Position numbers and translations under genes: made by a program
The notes under the pieces: generated by a model
Told to the model about the DNA's origin: nothing
Databases searched by the model: none
Seen by the model: the letters and a program-made list of their open reading frames with translations, nothing else
Assembly: GCA_018829455.1 (NCBI GenBank)
Contig: JAHJUB010000058.1
Location: 1-7,354, forward strand
DNA length: 7,354 bases
Source: Candidatus Omnitrophota bacterium
Lineage (GTDB): Bacteria > Ratteibacteria > UBA8468 > MWAK01
Direction: 5' to 3'
Shown: piece by piece, positions 1 to 5,791 of the stretch
Layout of the letters: every line of letters starts with the position of its first letter
How positions within the stretch are numbered: position 1 is the stretch's first letter

Positions 1-1019
1 CTGGTTACGATGTATCCTATCCTGGGGAATAACTCTCCCTGATGGTGCTCTATCTTCGCTACTATTCTCCGTTCCTTTTCCCACGAACCGGCGCGGTACT
101 GGAAACTGACATATTTTATCACCGGGTTCTTTCCGGGTCTGCCCACCGACCGCTTTGCATATGGCGCCACCAACTCCGCCAATTTCTTATTTTCTTTTAT
201 CCGTACTGCATAGTCTATTCCCAGTTCTTCGCATAATTCATACAGACCCGGTATGGCAAAGGCGGCATCCCCTCGCACCTTTATGTTTATCCCTTTCCCG
301 GCGTAAGATCTCAATATCGGTTCCAGAAATTCTTGCCATCCGTCTGCGCTATGCACATTACCCGGTCTTAGCTTTACCTTAAGGCAATCACCGTACTGGT
401 TGAATACAAATAATGGATGATAGCACCTTGAGAGAAAATGTCCGTTGTAACTTGACCCTTCCTGTTCTCCATACACCGGGCTCTCGGAACTATCTATATC
501 CAACACTGTTTCCCTGATACCACGCACCGAATCTACCTTCTCTGTCCATTTCTTTAGTATCTCATCCAGATTGTTCAGATTGTTTCCCTCCAGTAGTATC
601 TCCTTCTCAAACCTGCCTACGGTTGTCTCTCCTGCGCCGGTCTTTGCCAGGGCGCGATTTCCGATTACTGCTCTCATCCCGGGGTCTTTCCTCAATCCTT
701 CTGCGTCATTGGTGTCTTCGTATCCTCCCAGGCGTGAATACACACTCTGCCGCAGTAATCCCTCCATCTCATGTTGGATGTTTTTACCGTGTCTTTTATC
801 TTCCAGATATTCCCCGGCGATTTTTGTTAATCCTAATTGTTCGTCCATCTCTCTTATTGCTACTAATCCTCCGTCAGATGTTACCTGCCTACACTAAAGT
901 TTACCCGCCGTAGCTTTAGCGTAGGCTGGTTTCGGTAGGTAAACCTGGGTTCCTCTGAACCCGATCTTCAATTTTTGATTAAATCTTACTCGAAAATAGC
1001 TGTTTTTACTTTCACCCAT
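1..1019 (-). pseudogene. IS1380-family DDE transposase, interrupted by in-frame TAG, 3' end off window
   Basis: From ATG at 1019 the frame reads MGESKNSYFRVRFNQKLKIG, then a foreign stretch containing TAG at 896-894 (codon 42), then resumes with family-typical sequence: TSDGG, REMDEQLGL, LLRQSVYSRLGGYEDTND. Apart from that stop the frame is open to base 1. The DDE_Tnp_1-type core is visible: DIDSS (likely first catalytic Asp at codon 176, about base 494), YNGHF, YHPLFVFNQYGD, LRPGNVHSADGW, and RGDAAFAIP (likely second Asp at codon 251, about base 269). The final GELFPRIGYIV block reaches the left edge; the last acidic residue lies beyond it. Removing a 60-bp insert (883-942) restores a continuous IS1380-like N-terminus, so the gene is disrupted by insertion and not by decay along its length. 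An internal ATG at 848 exists, but a GGAGGA about 18 nt upstream is too far away to make restart convincing. The frame is incomplete at the 3' side only because of the window edge. Confidence 0.9.
883..947. repeat. Small palindromic element inserted in the transposase, with 5-bp duplication
   Basis: ACCTG occurs at 883-887 and again at 943-947, bracketing an inserted palindrome. GCCTACACTAAAG (887-899) pairs with CTTTAGCGTAGGC (914-926) with 12 of 13 matches around a 14-nt loop. An outer pair, TTACCTGCC (881-889) and GGTAGGTAA (934-942), matches at 8 of 9; a third related unit, TTACCCGCC, is at 902-910. The insert plus one duplicated pentamer is exactly 60 bp (20 codons), so the frame is kept. 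On the transposase strand it encodes PAYAKATAGKL, then TAG, then CRQV. The size and structure suggest a non-autonomous MITE-like or palindromic coding-region element. It could instead be a local rearrangement, but the flanking duplication and double palindrome favour insertion. Confidence 0.75.
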
Positions 1020-1092
1020 GCTTCGATTCTACTCAGCATGGTGAGTTTACCGAACCATTAGGTCTCTCCTTTTTTCGTCTGTTTCTATCTAT

Positions 1093-1122
1093 ATTATAGA
1101 CGGAGAAAGGTCAATTTGTCCA
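1093..1122 (-). promoter_or_regulatory. Possible transposase promoter
   Basis: On the minus strand TGGACA (1122-1117) and TATAAT (1098-1093) are separated by 18 bp, about 75 bp before the transposase ATG. The -35 lies within a perfect palindrome, AATTTGTC-CA-GACAAATT at 1113-1130, which could be an operator or part of the IS end. A second feature of the leader is a 6-bp inverted repeat, CCATGC/GCATGG on the minus strand (about 1041-1036 and 1021-1016), that could sequester the start codon. The -35 is imperfect. Confidence 0.4.
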
Positions 1123-1130
1123 GACAAATT

Positions 1131-1266
1131 TTTGTCTTCATATGGGGAATGCGGGGTTAATTATAGCAGAATCATTTTAAAAGTAGCAATATCACGAATT
1201 GCCCACAGAAAGAAGAAAGCGTTATAATTTTGTAAAGCAGAAAGCATTGTTGGGTTTCGTAAGGGC
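1131..1266. other. AT-rich intergenic DNA between the IS and vapBC
   Basis: No coding frame of note and no RNA gene was recognised here. One possible secondary promoter for vapBC is TTGCCC (1199-1204), 18 bp, TATAAT (1223-1228) on the plus strand. The segment around it (TTATAATTTTGTAAAG, 1222-1237) resembles the -10 region of the stronger promoter downstream (TTATAATGTAAG, 1289-1300), which may reflect a repeated operator half-site. This is weak evidence. Confidence 0.3.
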
Positions 1267-1295
1267 TTGACAAAATTGTAAGGATAATTTATAAT
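1267..1295 (+). promoter_or_regulatory. Near-consensus sigma70 promoter of vapBC
   Basis: TTGACA (1267-1272) and TATAAT (1290-1295) are both perfect consensus hexamers with the optimal 17-bp spacer. Transcription would begin near 1302, leaving only about 12 nt before the ATG. The AGGAG ribosome-binding site (1305-1309) fills most of that leader. A promoter this strong suits a self-repressed toxin-antitoxin operon, where the VapB-VapC complex normally binds over the promoter. Confidence 0.85.
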
Positions 1296-1313
1296 GTAAG
1301 AAAAAGGAGAACA

Positions 1314-1565
1314 ATGCCGGTTGCGACACTTACTTCAAAAGGTCAGATGACACTGCCGCAGGAAGTCCGGGAAGCGCTTCACCTGAAGCCCTCCGATAAG
1401 GTGGTGGTTATCGCGGAGAGCAATCGGGCGGTGCTTTATCCTCTGACGGGGAATATTCTTGATCTGGGTGGGACGGTAAAGATACCAAGTCGGGAGAAGC
1501 CGATGGATTTTCATAAGGTGCGTACCGCGGTGGGCAAGAAGATCGGACGGGAGCGGCGTTCATGA
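1314..1565 (+). CDS. vapB: VapB-type antitoxin, AbrB/SpoVT (MazE-like) domain
   Basis: This is the 83-residue antitoxin of a type II toxin-antitoxin pair. Residues about 3-45 form a swapped-hairpin AbrB/SpoVT DNA-binding domain: TLTSKGQMTLPQEVREALHL is the classic signature, followed by KPSDKVVVI. Residues about 46-83 should be the toxin-binding tail; its end is rich in Lys and Arg (KKIGRERRS). In this family the N-terminal domain dimerises and binds the operon promoter, while the tail blocks the VapC active site. The start is supported by AGGAG five bases upstream and the promoter at 1267-1295. The stop overlaps the toxin start by 4 bp (ATGA), so the two are translationally coupled. The length is normal for the family and nothing looks damaged. 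Assignment to VapB and not MazE rests mainly on the PIN-domain partner. Confidence 0.9.
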   Translation: MPVATLTSKGQMTLPQEVREALHLKPSDKVVVIAESNRAVLYPLTGNILDLGGTVKIPSREKPMDFHKVRTAVGKKIGRERRS

Positions 1566-1969
1566 AAAGGCAGTTTGTGGACACGAACGTCTTTCTTCGT
1601 TTTCTCACCAGGGATGAAGAGGCGGGTTACCGCTATTGTGAAAACCTGTTCCGCAAGGCGGTTGCCGGCAAAGCGATGCTTTTCACCACAGAACTAGTCA
1701 TAGCCGAAATTGTATGGACGCTATCGTCTTATTACGAACTCGGAAAACGGGAAGTGATAGAAAAGGTTTCTCTTATTCTGAACACGCAGAATCTGGAAGT
1801 GACAAACAAGGGCGTGCTTCTCGATGCGCTGGCTTTATACCAATCGGAGAAAATTGACTTCATTGATGCCTATAATGCTATCGTCGCACGTCGCCATGGA
1901 ATTGACGAAATTCATTCCTTCGATCGCCATTTCGATGATGTCCCATTCCTGAAAAGAATTCCAGGTTAA
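1562..1969 (+). CDS. vapC: VapC-type toxin, PIN-domain ribonuclease
   Basis: This 135-residue protein is a PIN-domain ribonuclease. The acidic metal-binding set is present: D7 in FVDTNVFLR, E49 in VIAEIVW, D102 in IDFIDAYNA, and D121 in SFDRHFDD with D125/D126 after it. VapC toxins use these residues to hold Mg2+ or Mn2+ and cleave RNA, often tRNA or the rRNA sarcin-ricin loop; the target here cannot be told. The domain is full length with both family ends, so the toxin should be active when free. The start codon overlaps the antitoxin stop by 4 bp, the usual arrangement that keeps antitoxin in excess. No strong terminator was seen after the stop in the 132 bp before the next gene, so some read-through into the ATPase gene is possible. 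Confidence 0.93.
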   Translation: MKRQFVDTNVFLRFLTRDEEAGYRYCENLFRKAVAGKAMLFTTELVIAEIVWTLSSYYELGKREVIEKVSLILNTQNLEVTNKGVLLDALALYQSEKIDFIDAYNAIVARRHGIDEIHSFDRHFDDVPFLKRIPG

Positions 1970-2051
1970 GAAGCGGTGTCAATTTTCCTTCTAAAAACTC
2001 TTCATCCTTTTCGGACCATCATTTTCGGTTGTGAAAGAAAACGCGAAATTG

Positions 2052-2060
2052 TGCTATAAT
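2052..2060 (+). promoter_or_regulatory. Extended -10 promoter of the ABC ATPase gene
   Basis: TGCTATAAT (2052-2060) is a perfect -10 hexamer with the TGn extension, which lessens the need for a -35. A candidate -35, TTGTGA (2029-2034), is 20 bp away, longer than ideal. Transcription would start near 2067, about 35 nt before the ATG at 2102. GGAG at 2093-2096 serves as the ribosome-binding site. Confidence 0.6.
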
Positions 2061-2101
2061 TATACTAAACCGTTAAAACTGGCAGTACAAGTGGAGAAAA
2101 A

Positions 2102-3190
2102 ATGGCGAAGGTAACCTTAAAAGGCGTAGGCAAGGTTTACGGCGGGAAAGTAACCGCAGTCAAAGATTTTAACCTGGAAGTTCAGGACAAAGAGTTTCTG
2201 GTCCTGGTCGGGCCGTCCGGGTGCGGGAAGTCAACTACCCTGCGCATGGTTGCCGGGCTGGAGGATATTACCGAGGGCGAAATCTACATTGACGATAAAT
2301 TGGTCAACGACATTCCGGCCAAAGACCGGGATATCGCCATGGTCTTCCAGAACTATGCCCTTTATCCCCACATGACCATCTACAATAACCTCTCTTTTGG
2401 TCTGAAGTTGAGGAAGATACCCAACCCTGAGATTGAAACGCGGGTCAAAGAGGCGGCCGCAATCCTGGGCATTCAGGAACTGATGCAGCGGATTCCGAAG
2501 GAACTTTCCGGTGGTCAGCAGCAGCGGGCAGCGGTTGGTAGGGCCATTGTCCGCAAACCGAAGGTCTTTCTCTTTGATGAACCTTTGAGCAACCTTGACG
2601 CCAAGATGCGGGTGCAGATGCGGCTGGAGATTATCAAACTGCACCAGCGGCTTCAGGCGACGATGATTTACGTCACCCATGACCAGGTGGAGGCGATGAC
2701 CATGGGCGAGCGGATCGTGGTGATGAAGGACGGGCTCACGCATCAGGTTGCCACCCCGAACGACCTCTACCAGTTTCCCGCCAACAAGTTCGTCGCCGGC
2801 TTTATCGGTTCGCCGCCGATGAATTTCCTGGATGGGAAGATTGTGGCGGAAGGCGGCGTTTTCCATTTTAAAACCGAGGATTTTAAGGTGCCGCTTACCC
2901 CGGAAATTTCCGGGCGGATAAAGCCGTATCAGGACAAAGAAATCTGTTTCGGGATAAGACCGGAACACGTTTCAATCGTTGACGGCGGGGGTATCTCCAG
3001 CCGGGTGGAAGTGGTGGAATCGTTGGGCAACGAGACGCTGCTGCACTTGAGGATGGGCAAGCATTTGCTTCTCTGCCGCCGCTTTGTTACCGGTGAGGTG
3101 CGAAAGGTGGACGAAGAGGTGAAAATTTCCTTTGAGCAAAGCCAGATGCGGTTCTTTGACCCGCAGACGGAGAAGTCAATACTGAATTGA
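2102..3190 (+). CDS. Sugar ABC transporter ATP-binding protein, MalK/UgpC/MsmX family
   Basis: This 362-residue cytoplasmic ATPase powers sugar import as a dimer docked on two permease subunits. Motifs in order: Walker A GPSGCGKST (37-45), Q-loop Q83 in VFQNYALYPHMT, ABC signature LSGGQQQR (135-142), Walker B VFLFDE (155-160) with catalytic E160, D-loop SNLD (163-166) and switch His193 in VTHDQVEAMTMG. The segment VATPNDLYQFPANKFVAGFI (about 216-235) leads into the C-terminal OB/TOBE domain, which includes GIRPEHV (284-290), a MalK/UgpC hallmark. The length is normal (about 360-380). It appears monocistronic, with its own promoter and terminator-like hairpins, and it converges on the two permease genes. 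ATPases of the MsmX/MsmK subgroup are known to serve several sugar importers, which would explain the separation. The substrate cannot be told from the ATPase. Confidence 0.95.
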   Translation: MAKVTLKGVGKVYGGKVTAVKDFNLEVQDKEFLVLVGPSGCGKSTTLRMVAGLEDITEGEIYIDDKLVNDIPAKDRDIAMVFQNYALYPHMTIYNNLSFGLKLRKIPNPEIETRVKEAAAILGIQELMQRIPKELSGGQQQRAAVGRAIVRKPKVFLFDEPLSNLDAKMRVQMRLEIIKLHQRLQATMIYVTHDQVEAMTMGERIVVMKDGLTHQVATPNDLYQFPANKFVAGFIGSPPMNFLDGKIVAEGGVFHFKTEDFKVPLTPEISGRIKPYQDKEICFGIRPEHVSIVDGGGISSRVEVVESLGNETLLHLRMGKHLLLCRRFVTGEVRKVDEEVKISFEQSQMRFFDPQTEKSILN

Positions 3191-3214
3191 TCGGTTGGAG
3201 ATTCTTCAATATAG

Positions 3215-3236
3215 GGGAGGGGCTATGTCCCCTCCC
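3215..3236 (+). terminator. Strong hairpin after the ATPase gene
   Basis: GGGAGGGG (3215-3222) pairs perfectly with CCCCTCCC (3229-3236) around the 6-nt loop CTATGT, 24 bp after the ATPase stop. No T-run follows, so it is not a textbook intrinsic terminator. It may shield the 3' end of the mRNA or act together with the hairpins that follow. Confidence 0.5.
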
Positions 3237-3240
3237 GAAC

Positions 3241-3296
3241 GTAGTAGGACAGGCGTCCCGCCTGTTTCTTTCGTAGTGCGACCCTTTCAGGGTCGC
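3241..3296. repeat. Two GTAG-footed hairpins, REP-like, possible terminator
   Basis: Two consecutive units have the same build. The first has GTAG at 3241-3244, then ACAGGCG (3249-3255), TCC, CGCCTGT (3259-3265). The second has GTAG at 3273-3276, then GCGACCCT (3278-3285), TTC, AGGGTCGC (3289-3296). The second stem is followed by TTCTTTTCT on the plus strand and so could terminate transcription of the ATPase gene. A GTAG or GGAG tetranucleotide at the foot of a GC-rich hairpin in intergenic DNA is the hallmark of REP sequences moved by RAYT transposases. The two stems differ in sequence, so if these are REPs they belong to different classes. Both lie between converging genes, a common REP location. 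Confidence 0.55.
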
Positions 3297-3306
3297 TTCT
3301 TTTCTA

Positions 3307-4176
3307 CTATCCCTTCATTCCCGAGAGTTTAATCCCTTCCACAAAGAACCGCTGGTTGAAGATAAATACGACCAGAGTGGGAACCATCACGATTATTGAA
3401 GCCGCCATCAGCAGGGTCCAGTCGGTGGTATAAAGCCCCTGAAACGAAGCCAGCCCGATGGGCAGGGTCTTCTTCTCCATGCTGTTGGTGACGATGAGCG
3501 GCCACATGAAGCTGTTCCACGAACCGATGAAGGTCATCGTCCCCAGGGTGGCCAGGGCCGGCTTGGAAAGTGGTATGACCACGTGGCGGTAAATGCCCAT
3601 CTTACTGCATCCGTCAATTCGGGCCGCGTCTTCCAGGTCCCCGGGTATGCTCATAAAGAACTGGCGCAGGAGGAAAGTTCCGTAGGCGGTAAAGAGGCCC
3701 GGAATAATCAGCGCTTTGTAGGTATCAATCCAGCCAACCATTTTCAGGAGGATGAAGACGGGAATCATCGTGACCGCGCCCGGCAGCATCATCGTGGCCA
3801 GGTAGAGGAAGAAGAGTTTGTCCCGGCCCGGAAACTCCAGCCGGGCGAACGCGTAAGCCGCCAGGGAACTGGTCAGAAGGACTCCGAAAGTCTGACTGAT
3901 TGAGATGAAGATGGAGTTGAGGTAAAACCGTCCGAACGGCACCGCGTTCCAGGCGTCAGCGTAGTTTCGCCAGAGAATCGGCTTCGGAATCCACTGGGGC
4001 GGAAAGGTGAAGACCGCGCCGGCTTCCTTCAGGGAGGTAGAGAGCATCCAGAAGAAGGGAACCAGCATGGTGATTGCGCCCAGCCCCAGGACAAGATACC
4101 AAACTGTTTTCCCGAAAGCGCTCTTCGCTTCTTTCCGGTGTTTCGATTCCAACCGGGTCATCATTGGATTAGACAT
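3307..4176 (-). CDS. Sugar ABC transporter permease, MalG-like
   Basis: This 289-residue inner-membrane protein is the MalG/CUT1-type partner of the importer. About six membrane segments can be seen, near residues 24-46, 84-109, 121-146, 155-172, 208-230 and 256-275. The cytoplasmic EAA loop that docks on the ATPase is EDAARIDGCSKMGIYRHVVI (182-201) followed by P202; the usual EAA--DG signature is intact. The C-terminus FFVEGIKLSGMKG is typical: MalG-type proteins end with a similar G-[IL]-x-x-G-x-x-K-G. The start overlaps the end of the MalF-like gene by 8 bp, and AAGGTG sits seven bases upstream, favouring this ATG over the MM at residues 5-6. The pair is one transcription unit. No substrate-binding protein gene accompanies it, so the substrate remains open, though CUT1 systems usually take di- or oligosaccharides or glycerol phosphate. 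Confidence 0.93.
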   Translation of the reverse strand: MSNPMMTRLESKHRKEAKSAFGKTVWYLVLGLGAITMLVPFFWMLSTSLKEAGAVFTFPPQWIPKPILWRNYADAWNAVPFGRFYLNSIFISISQTFGVLLTSSLAAYAFARLEFPGRDKLFFLYLATMMLPGAVTMIPVFILLKMVGWIDTYKALIIPGLFTAYGTFLLRQFFMSIPGDLEDAARIDGCSKMGIYRHVVIPLSKPALATLGTMTFIGSWNSFMWPLIVTNSMEKKTLPIGLASFQGLYTTDWTLLMAASIIVMVPTLVVFIFNQRFFVEGIKLSGMKG

Positions 4177-5113
4177 ATTTCACCTTCCGGCCGCCGTACT
4201 TCCAGTTAAGGAGGGTGGCGGTAAAGACCAGGACGAAAAGGACCCAGGCGATGGAAGAGGCATACCCCATCTTGAACCACTGGTAAGCGTTGTTGTATAT
4301 GTAGTAATCAATCGTCGTGGTGGCGCCGGCCGGTCCGCCGCCGGTCATGATGTAGGCGGACATAAACCCGCCCTGGAAACCGCCGATACAGCTCATCACG
4401 AAAATGAAGAAGATAGTCGGGGTGATGGAAGGCAGGGTGATGTAACGAAACTTCTGCCAGTAGTTGGCGCCGTCCACGTCGGCTGCGTCGTAGAGTTGCC
4501 GGGGAACGCCCTGGAGCGCGGCCAGGTACAGGATGGTGTTAAACCCGCCGAGCCCGCCCCAGAGTCCCATTAAAGCGATGGCCGGTTTCGCCCACTTAGT
4601 GCTGGAGAGCCACTCCGGACCGGTAACGCCTATCTTAGCCAGAAAGGTGTTGATTAAGCCGAAATCCGGGTTATAGAGCCATCTCCACAGGAGGCAGAGC
4701 GCGACTGCGGAACAGACGGTGGGCAGAAAGTAGATGGTGCGGAAAGCCGTAATTCCCTTGAACTTTTTGTTCATCAGGAGCGCCATCAAGAGGGAAAGCG
4801 CCATGCTCACCGGGATGAAGAACATGTAGAAGATGGTGTTCCAGAGATAATACCAGAAGTAAGGGTCGTTGGCGGCCAGTCCGGTTGCGGTCTGGTGGAA
4901 ACCTAACAGTTTGGCGAAATTGGCGAAACCGACGAACTTCATCGGCGTAAGTATGTCCCAGTCGGTAAAAGAAAGCAACAGAGACCAAAGTGTGGGCCCG
5001 ACCGTGAAAGCAAGGAAACCCAGTAAATTAGGCAGGAGAAACAGGTAGGCGCCCCAATGCGCGGTCCACCCCTTCTTTTTTTTCTTCGTTCCGGTTGCTC
5101 CCGCCTTCTTCAT
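4169..5113 (-). CDS. Sugar ABC transporter permease, MalF-like
   Basis: This 314-residue inner-membrane protein is the MalF/UgpA-type permease, first gene of the two-permease unit. A short Lys-rich cytoplasmic tail (KKKKKG, 10-15) precedes the first membrane segment (about 21-49), which runs into the family-typical SFTDWDILTPMKFVGFANFA. Further segments lie near 88-115, 122-146, 176-200, 231-256 and 285-303. The ATPase-docking loop is LYDAADVDGANYWQKFRYIT (207-226) with P228, a full EAA motif. Residues 250-272 (FMSAYIMTGGGPAGATT) match the conserved TxGGP region of this family. It lacks the large periplasmic P2 loop of E. coli MalF, as do most CUT1 relatives. The promoter at 5125-5154 lies almost against the ATG, and no good ribosome-binding site is visible, so the message may be nearly leaderless. 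A solute-binding protein gene, usually just upstream, is missing. Confidence 0.93.
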   Translation of the reverse strand: MKKAGATGTKKKKKGWTAHWGAYLFLLPNLLGFLAFTVGPTLWSLLLSFTDWDILTPMKFVGFANFAKLLGFHQTATGLAANDPYFWYYLWNTIFYMFFIPVSMALSLLMALLMNKKFKGITAFRTIYFLPTVCSAVALCLLWRWLYNPDFGLINTFLAKIGVTGPEWLSSTKWAKPAIALMGLWGGLGGFNTILYLAALQGVPRQLYDAADVDGANYWQKFRYITLPSITPTIFFIFVMSCIGGFQGGFMSAYIMTGGGPAGATTTIDYYIYNNAYQWFKMGYASSIAWVLFVLVFTATLLNWKYGGRKVKYV

Positions 5114-5124
5114 TATTACTTGAT

Positions 5125-5154
5125 ATTTTATGCTTCTTTTGCGAAGTTCGTCAA
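5125..5154 (-). promoter_or_regulatory. Promoter of the permease pair
   Basis: On the minus strand TTGACG (5154-5149) and TAAAAT (5130-5125) are separated by 18 bp. Transcription is expected near 5118, only about five bases before the MalF-like ATG at 5113. The sequence between them has no Shine-Dalgarno. Either translation is leaderless, or a transcript from the abiE operon upstream also supplies the message; no convincing terminator separates them. Confidence 0.6.
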
Positions 5155-5193
5155 ATTCTCCATCGTTAAAACAAGCCCACCACGCTGCCTTCC

Positions 5194-5790
5194 CTATTCT
5201 TTGGCCGGCTTTAATAGGTCGGTGACGTCCTTCTTCACGCTGGTTGGATAATGAAGAGCGTAATCTTTAGACTGTTGCCGGAGATTGTTCAAATTGCGAA
5301 AAGTAACCACGTTTTTTGGATTAACCCCCTGCCGGCGCATCAGATATACAAAATCATAGAGCGCTTGTTCCCCTGGGGCGATCAAAGCGCCGGCGGGAGG
5401 AGCGTATATCGGTTTTTTTACCGTTACAAAAACAAAACGGCCTAACGAAGTTTTTCTTAACCGGGAACGATTATGCCGACGGTCGGTAAAACAGGTAAAT
5501 GTTTTAGGGACTTGCGTAATCATTCCGTGATGAAACAAGGCATAATCTGACGTTATATATGCATGCGCATCCAGATACCGGACCAGGTCTGCCGGCGCTG
5601 CCTTATTCGGCGCTCCGTAAACGCCGCGTGCGTACTTTGCAAGCACACCGCGTTTGGTGAGTCGTTCCAATTCCACATTTAAGGCGTGGTGAGACGTGGC
5701 GGCAACATTTGCCAGTTCCGCAACCGTGAAGAGTTTTTTCTCTTGGACCAGTTGCTCTTCCAAATACTGTTGCCATTTCAAGGTCTTCAT
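5194..5790 (-). CDS. abiEi: AbiEi-like antitoxin, type IV toxin-antitoxin regulator
   Basis: This 198-residue protein is the antitoxin partner of the AbiEii toxin next to it. Residues about 18-60 form a winged helix-turn-helix: KLFTVAELANVAATSHHALN, then LERLTKRGVLAKYARGVYGA. The central part has the AbiEi-type ITSDYALFHHGMITQVPKTF (79-98), followed by a basic patch (RRHNRSRLRK, 104-113). In studied AbiE systems the antitoxin does not bind the toxin; it represses the operon through the winged helix and counteracts the toxin through its C-terminal part. The gene starts one base after the toxin stop (TAAGATG), so translation is tightly coupled, with only a weak GCGGAA as ribosome-binding site. 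It is second in the operon, the reverse of the usual abiEi-abiEii order. Length is in the common range of about 190-270. Confidence 0.85.
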   Translation of the reverse strand: MKTLKWQQYLEEQLVQEKKLFTVAELANVAATSHHALNVELERLTKRGVLAKYARGVYGAPNKAAPADLVRYLDAHAYITSDYALFHHGMITQVPKTFTCFTDRRHNRSRLRKTSLGRFVFVTVKKPIYAPPAGALIAPGEQALYDFVYLMRRQGVNPKNVVTFRNLNNLRQQSKDYALHYPTSVKKDVTDLLKPAKE

Positions 5791-5791
5791 C

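Larger units (their letters stand above)
1..1130 (-). mobile_element. IS1380-family insertion sequence, partial, transposase inactivated
   Basis: The region is occupied by a transposase reading frame with clear IS1380-family character, entering from the left edge, plus its upstream leader. The left end of the element is outside the window, so terminal inverted repeats and target duplications cannot be paired. The right end is an estimate: it should lie between the transposase start (1019) and about 1140, where the sequence becomes AT-rich and holds the palindrome at 1113-1130. IS1380 elements carry one DDE transposase gene, as here. Because that gene contains a stop codon, this copy probably cannot move unless transposase is supplied by another copy. 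Confidence 0.75.

Noticed and set aside
846..848. Internal start codon as the true start of the transposase
   Set aside because: The family-conserved TSDGG segment and the first 20 typical residues lie upstream, and the nearest Shine-Dalgarno is about 18 nt away.
571..913. Overlapping plus-strand frames at the left
   Set aside because: They are antisense to the IS1380 transposase, whose minus-strand reading shows the conserved catalytic blocks.
881..947. CRISPR-like or tandem repeat
   Set aside because: Only one palindromic unit with internal symmetry is present; there are no regularly spaced repeats or spacers and no cas gene.
1314..1969. MazEF assignment for the plus-strand toxin-antitoxin pair
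   Set aside because: The antitoxin has a MazE-like AbrB fold, but the toxin is clearly a PIN-domain protein, so VapBC is correct.
2231..2968. Open frame of 245 codons on the minus strand
   Set aside because: It lies entirely antisense to the well-conserved ABC ATPase and its translation has no recognisable domain.
4007..4573. Open frame of 188 codons on the plus strand
   Set aside because: It is antisense to the junction of the two permease genes, rich in Gly, Asp and His as expected from antisense reading, with no family signature.
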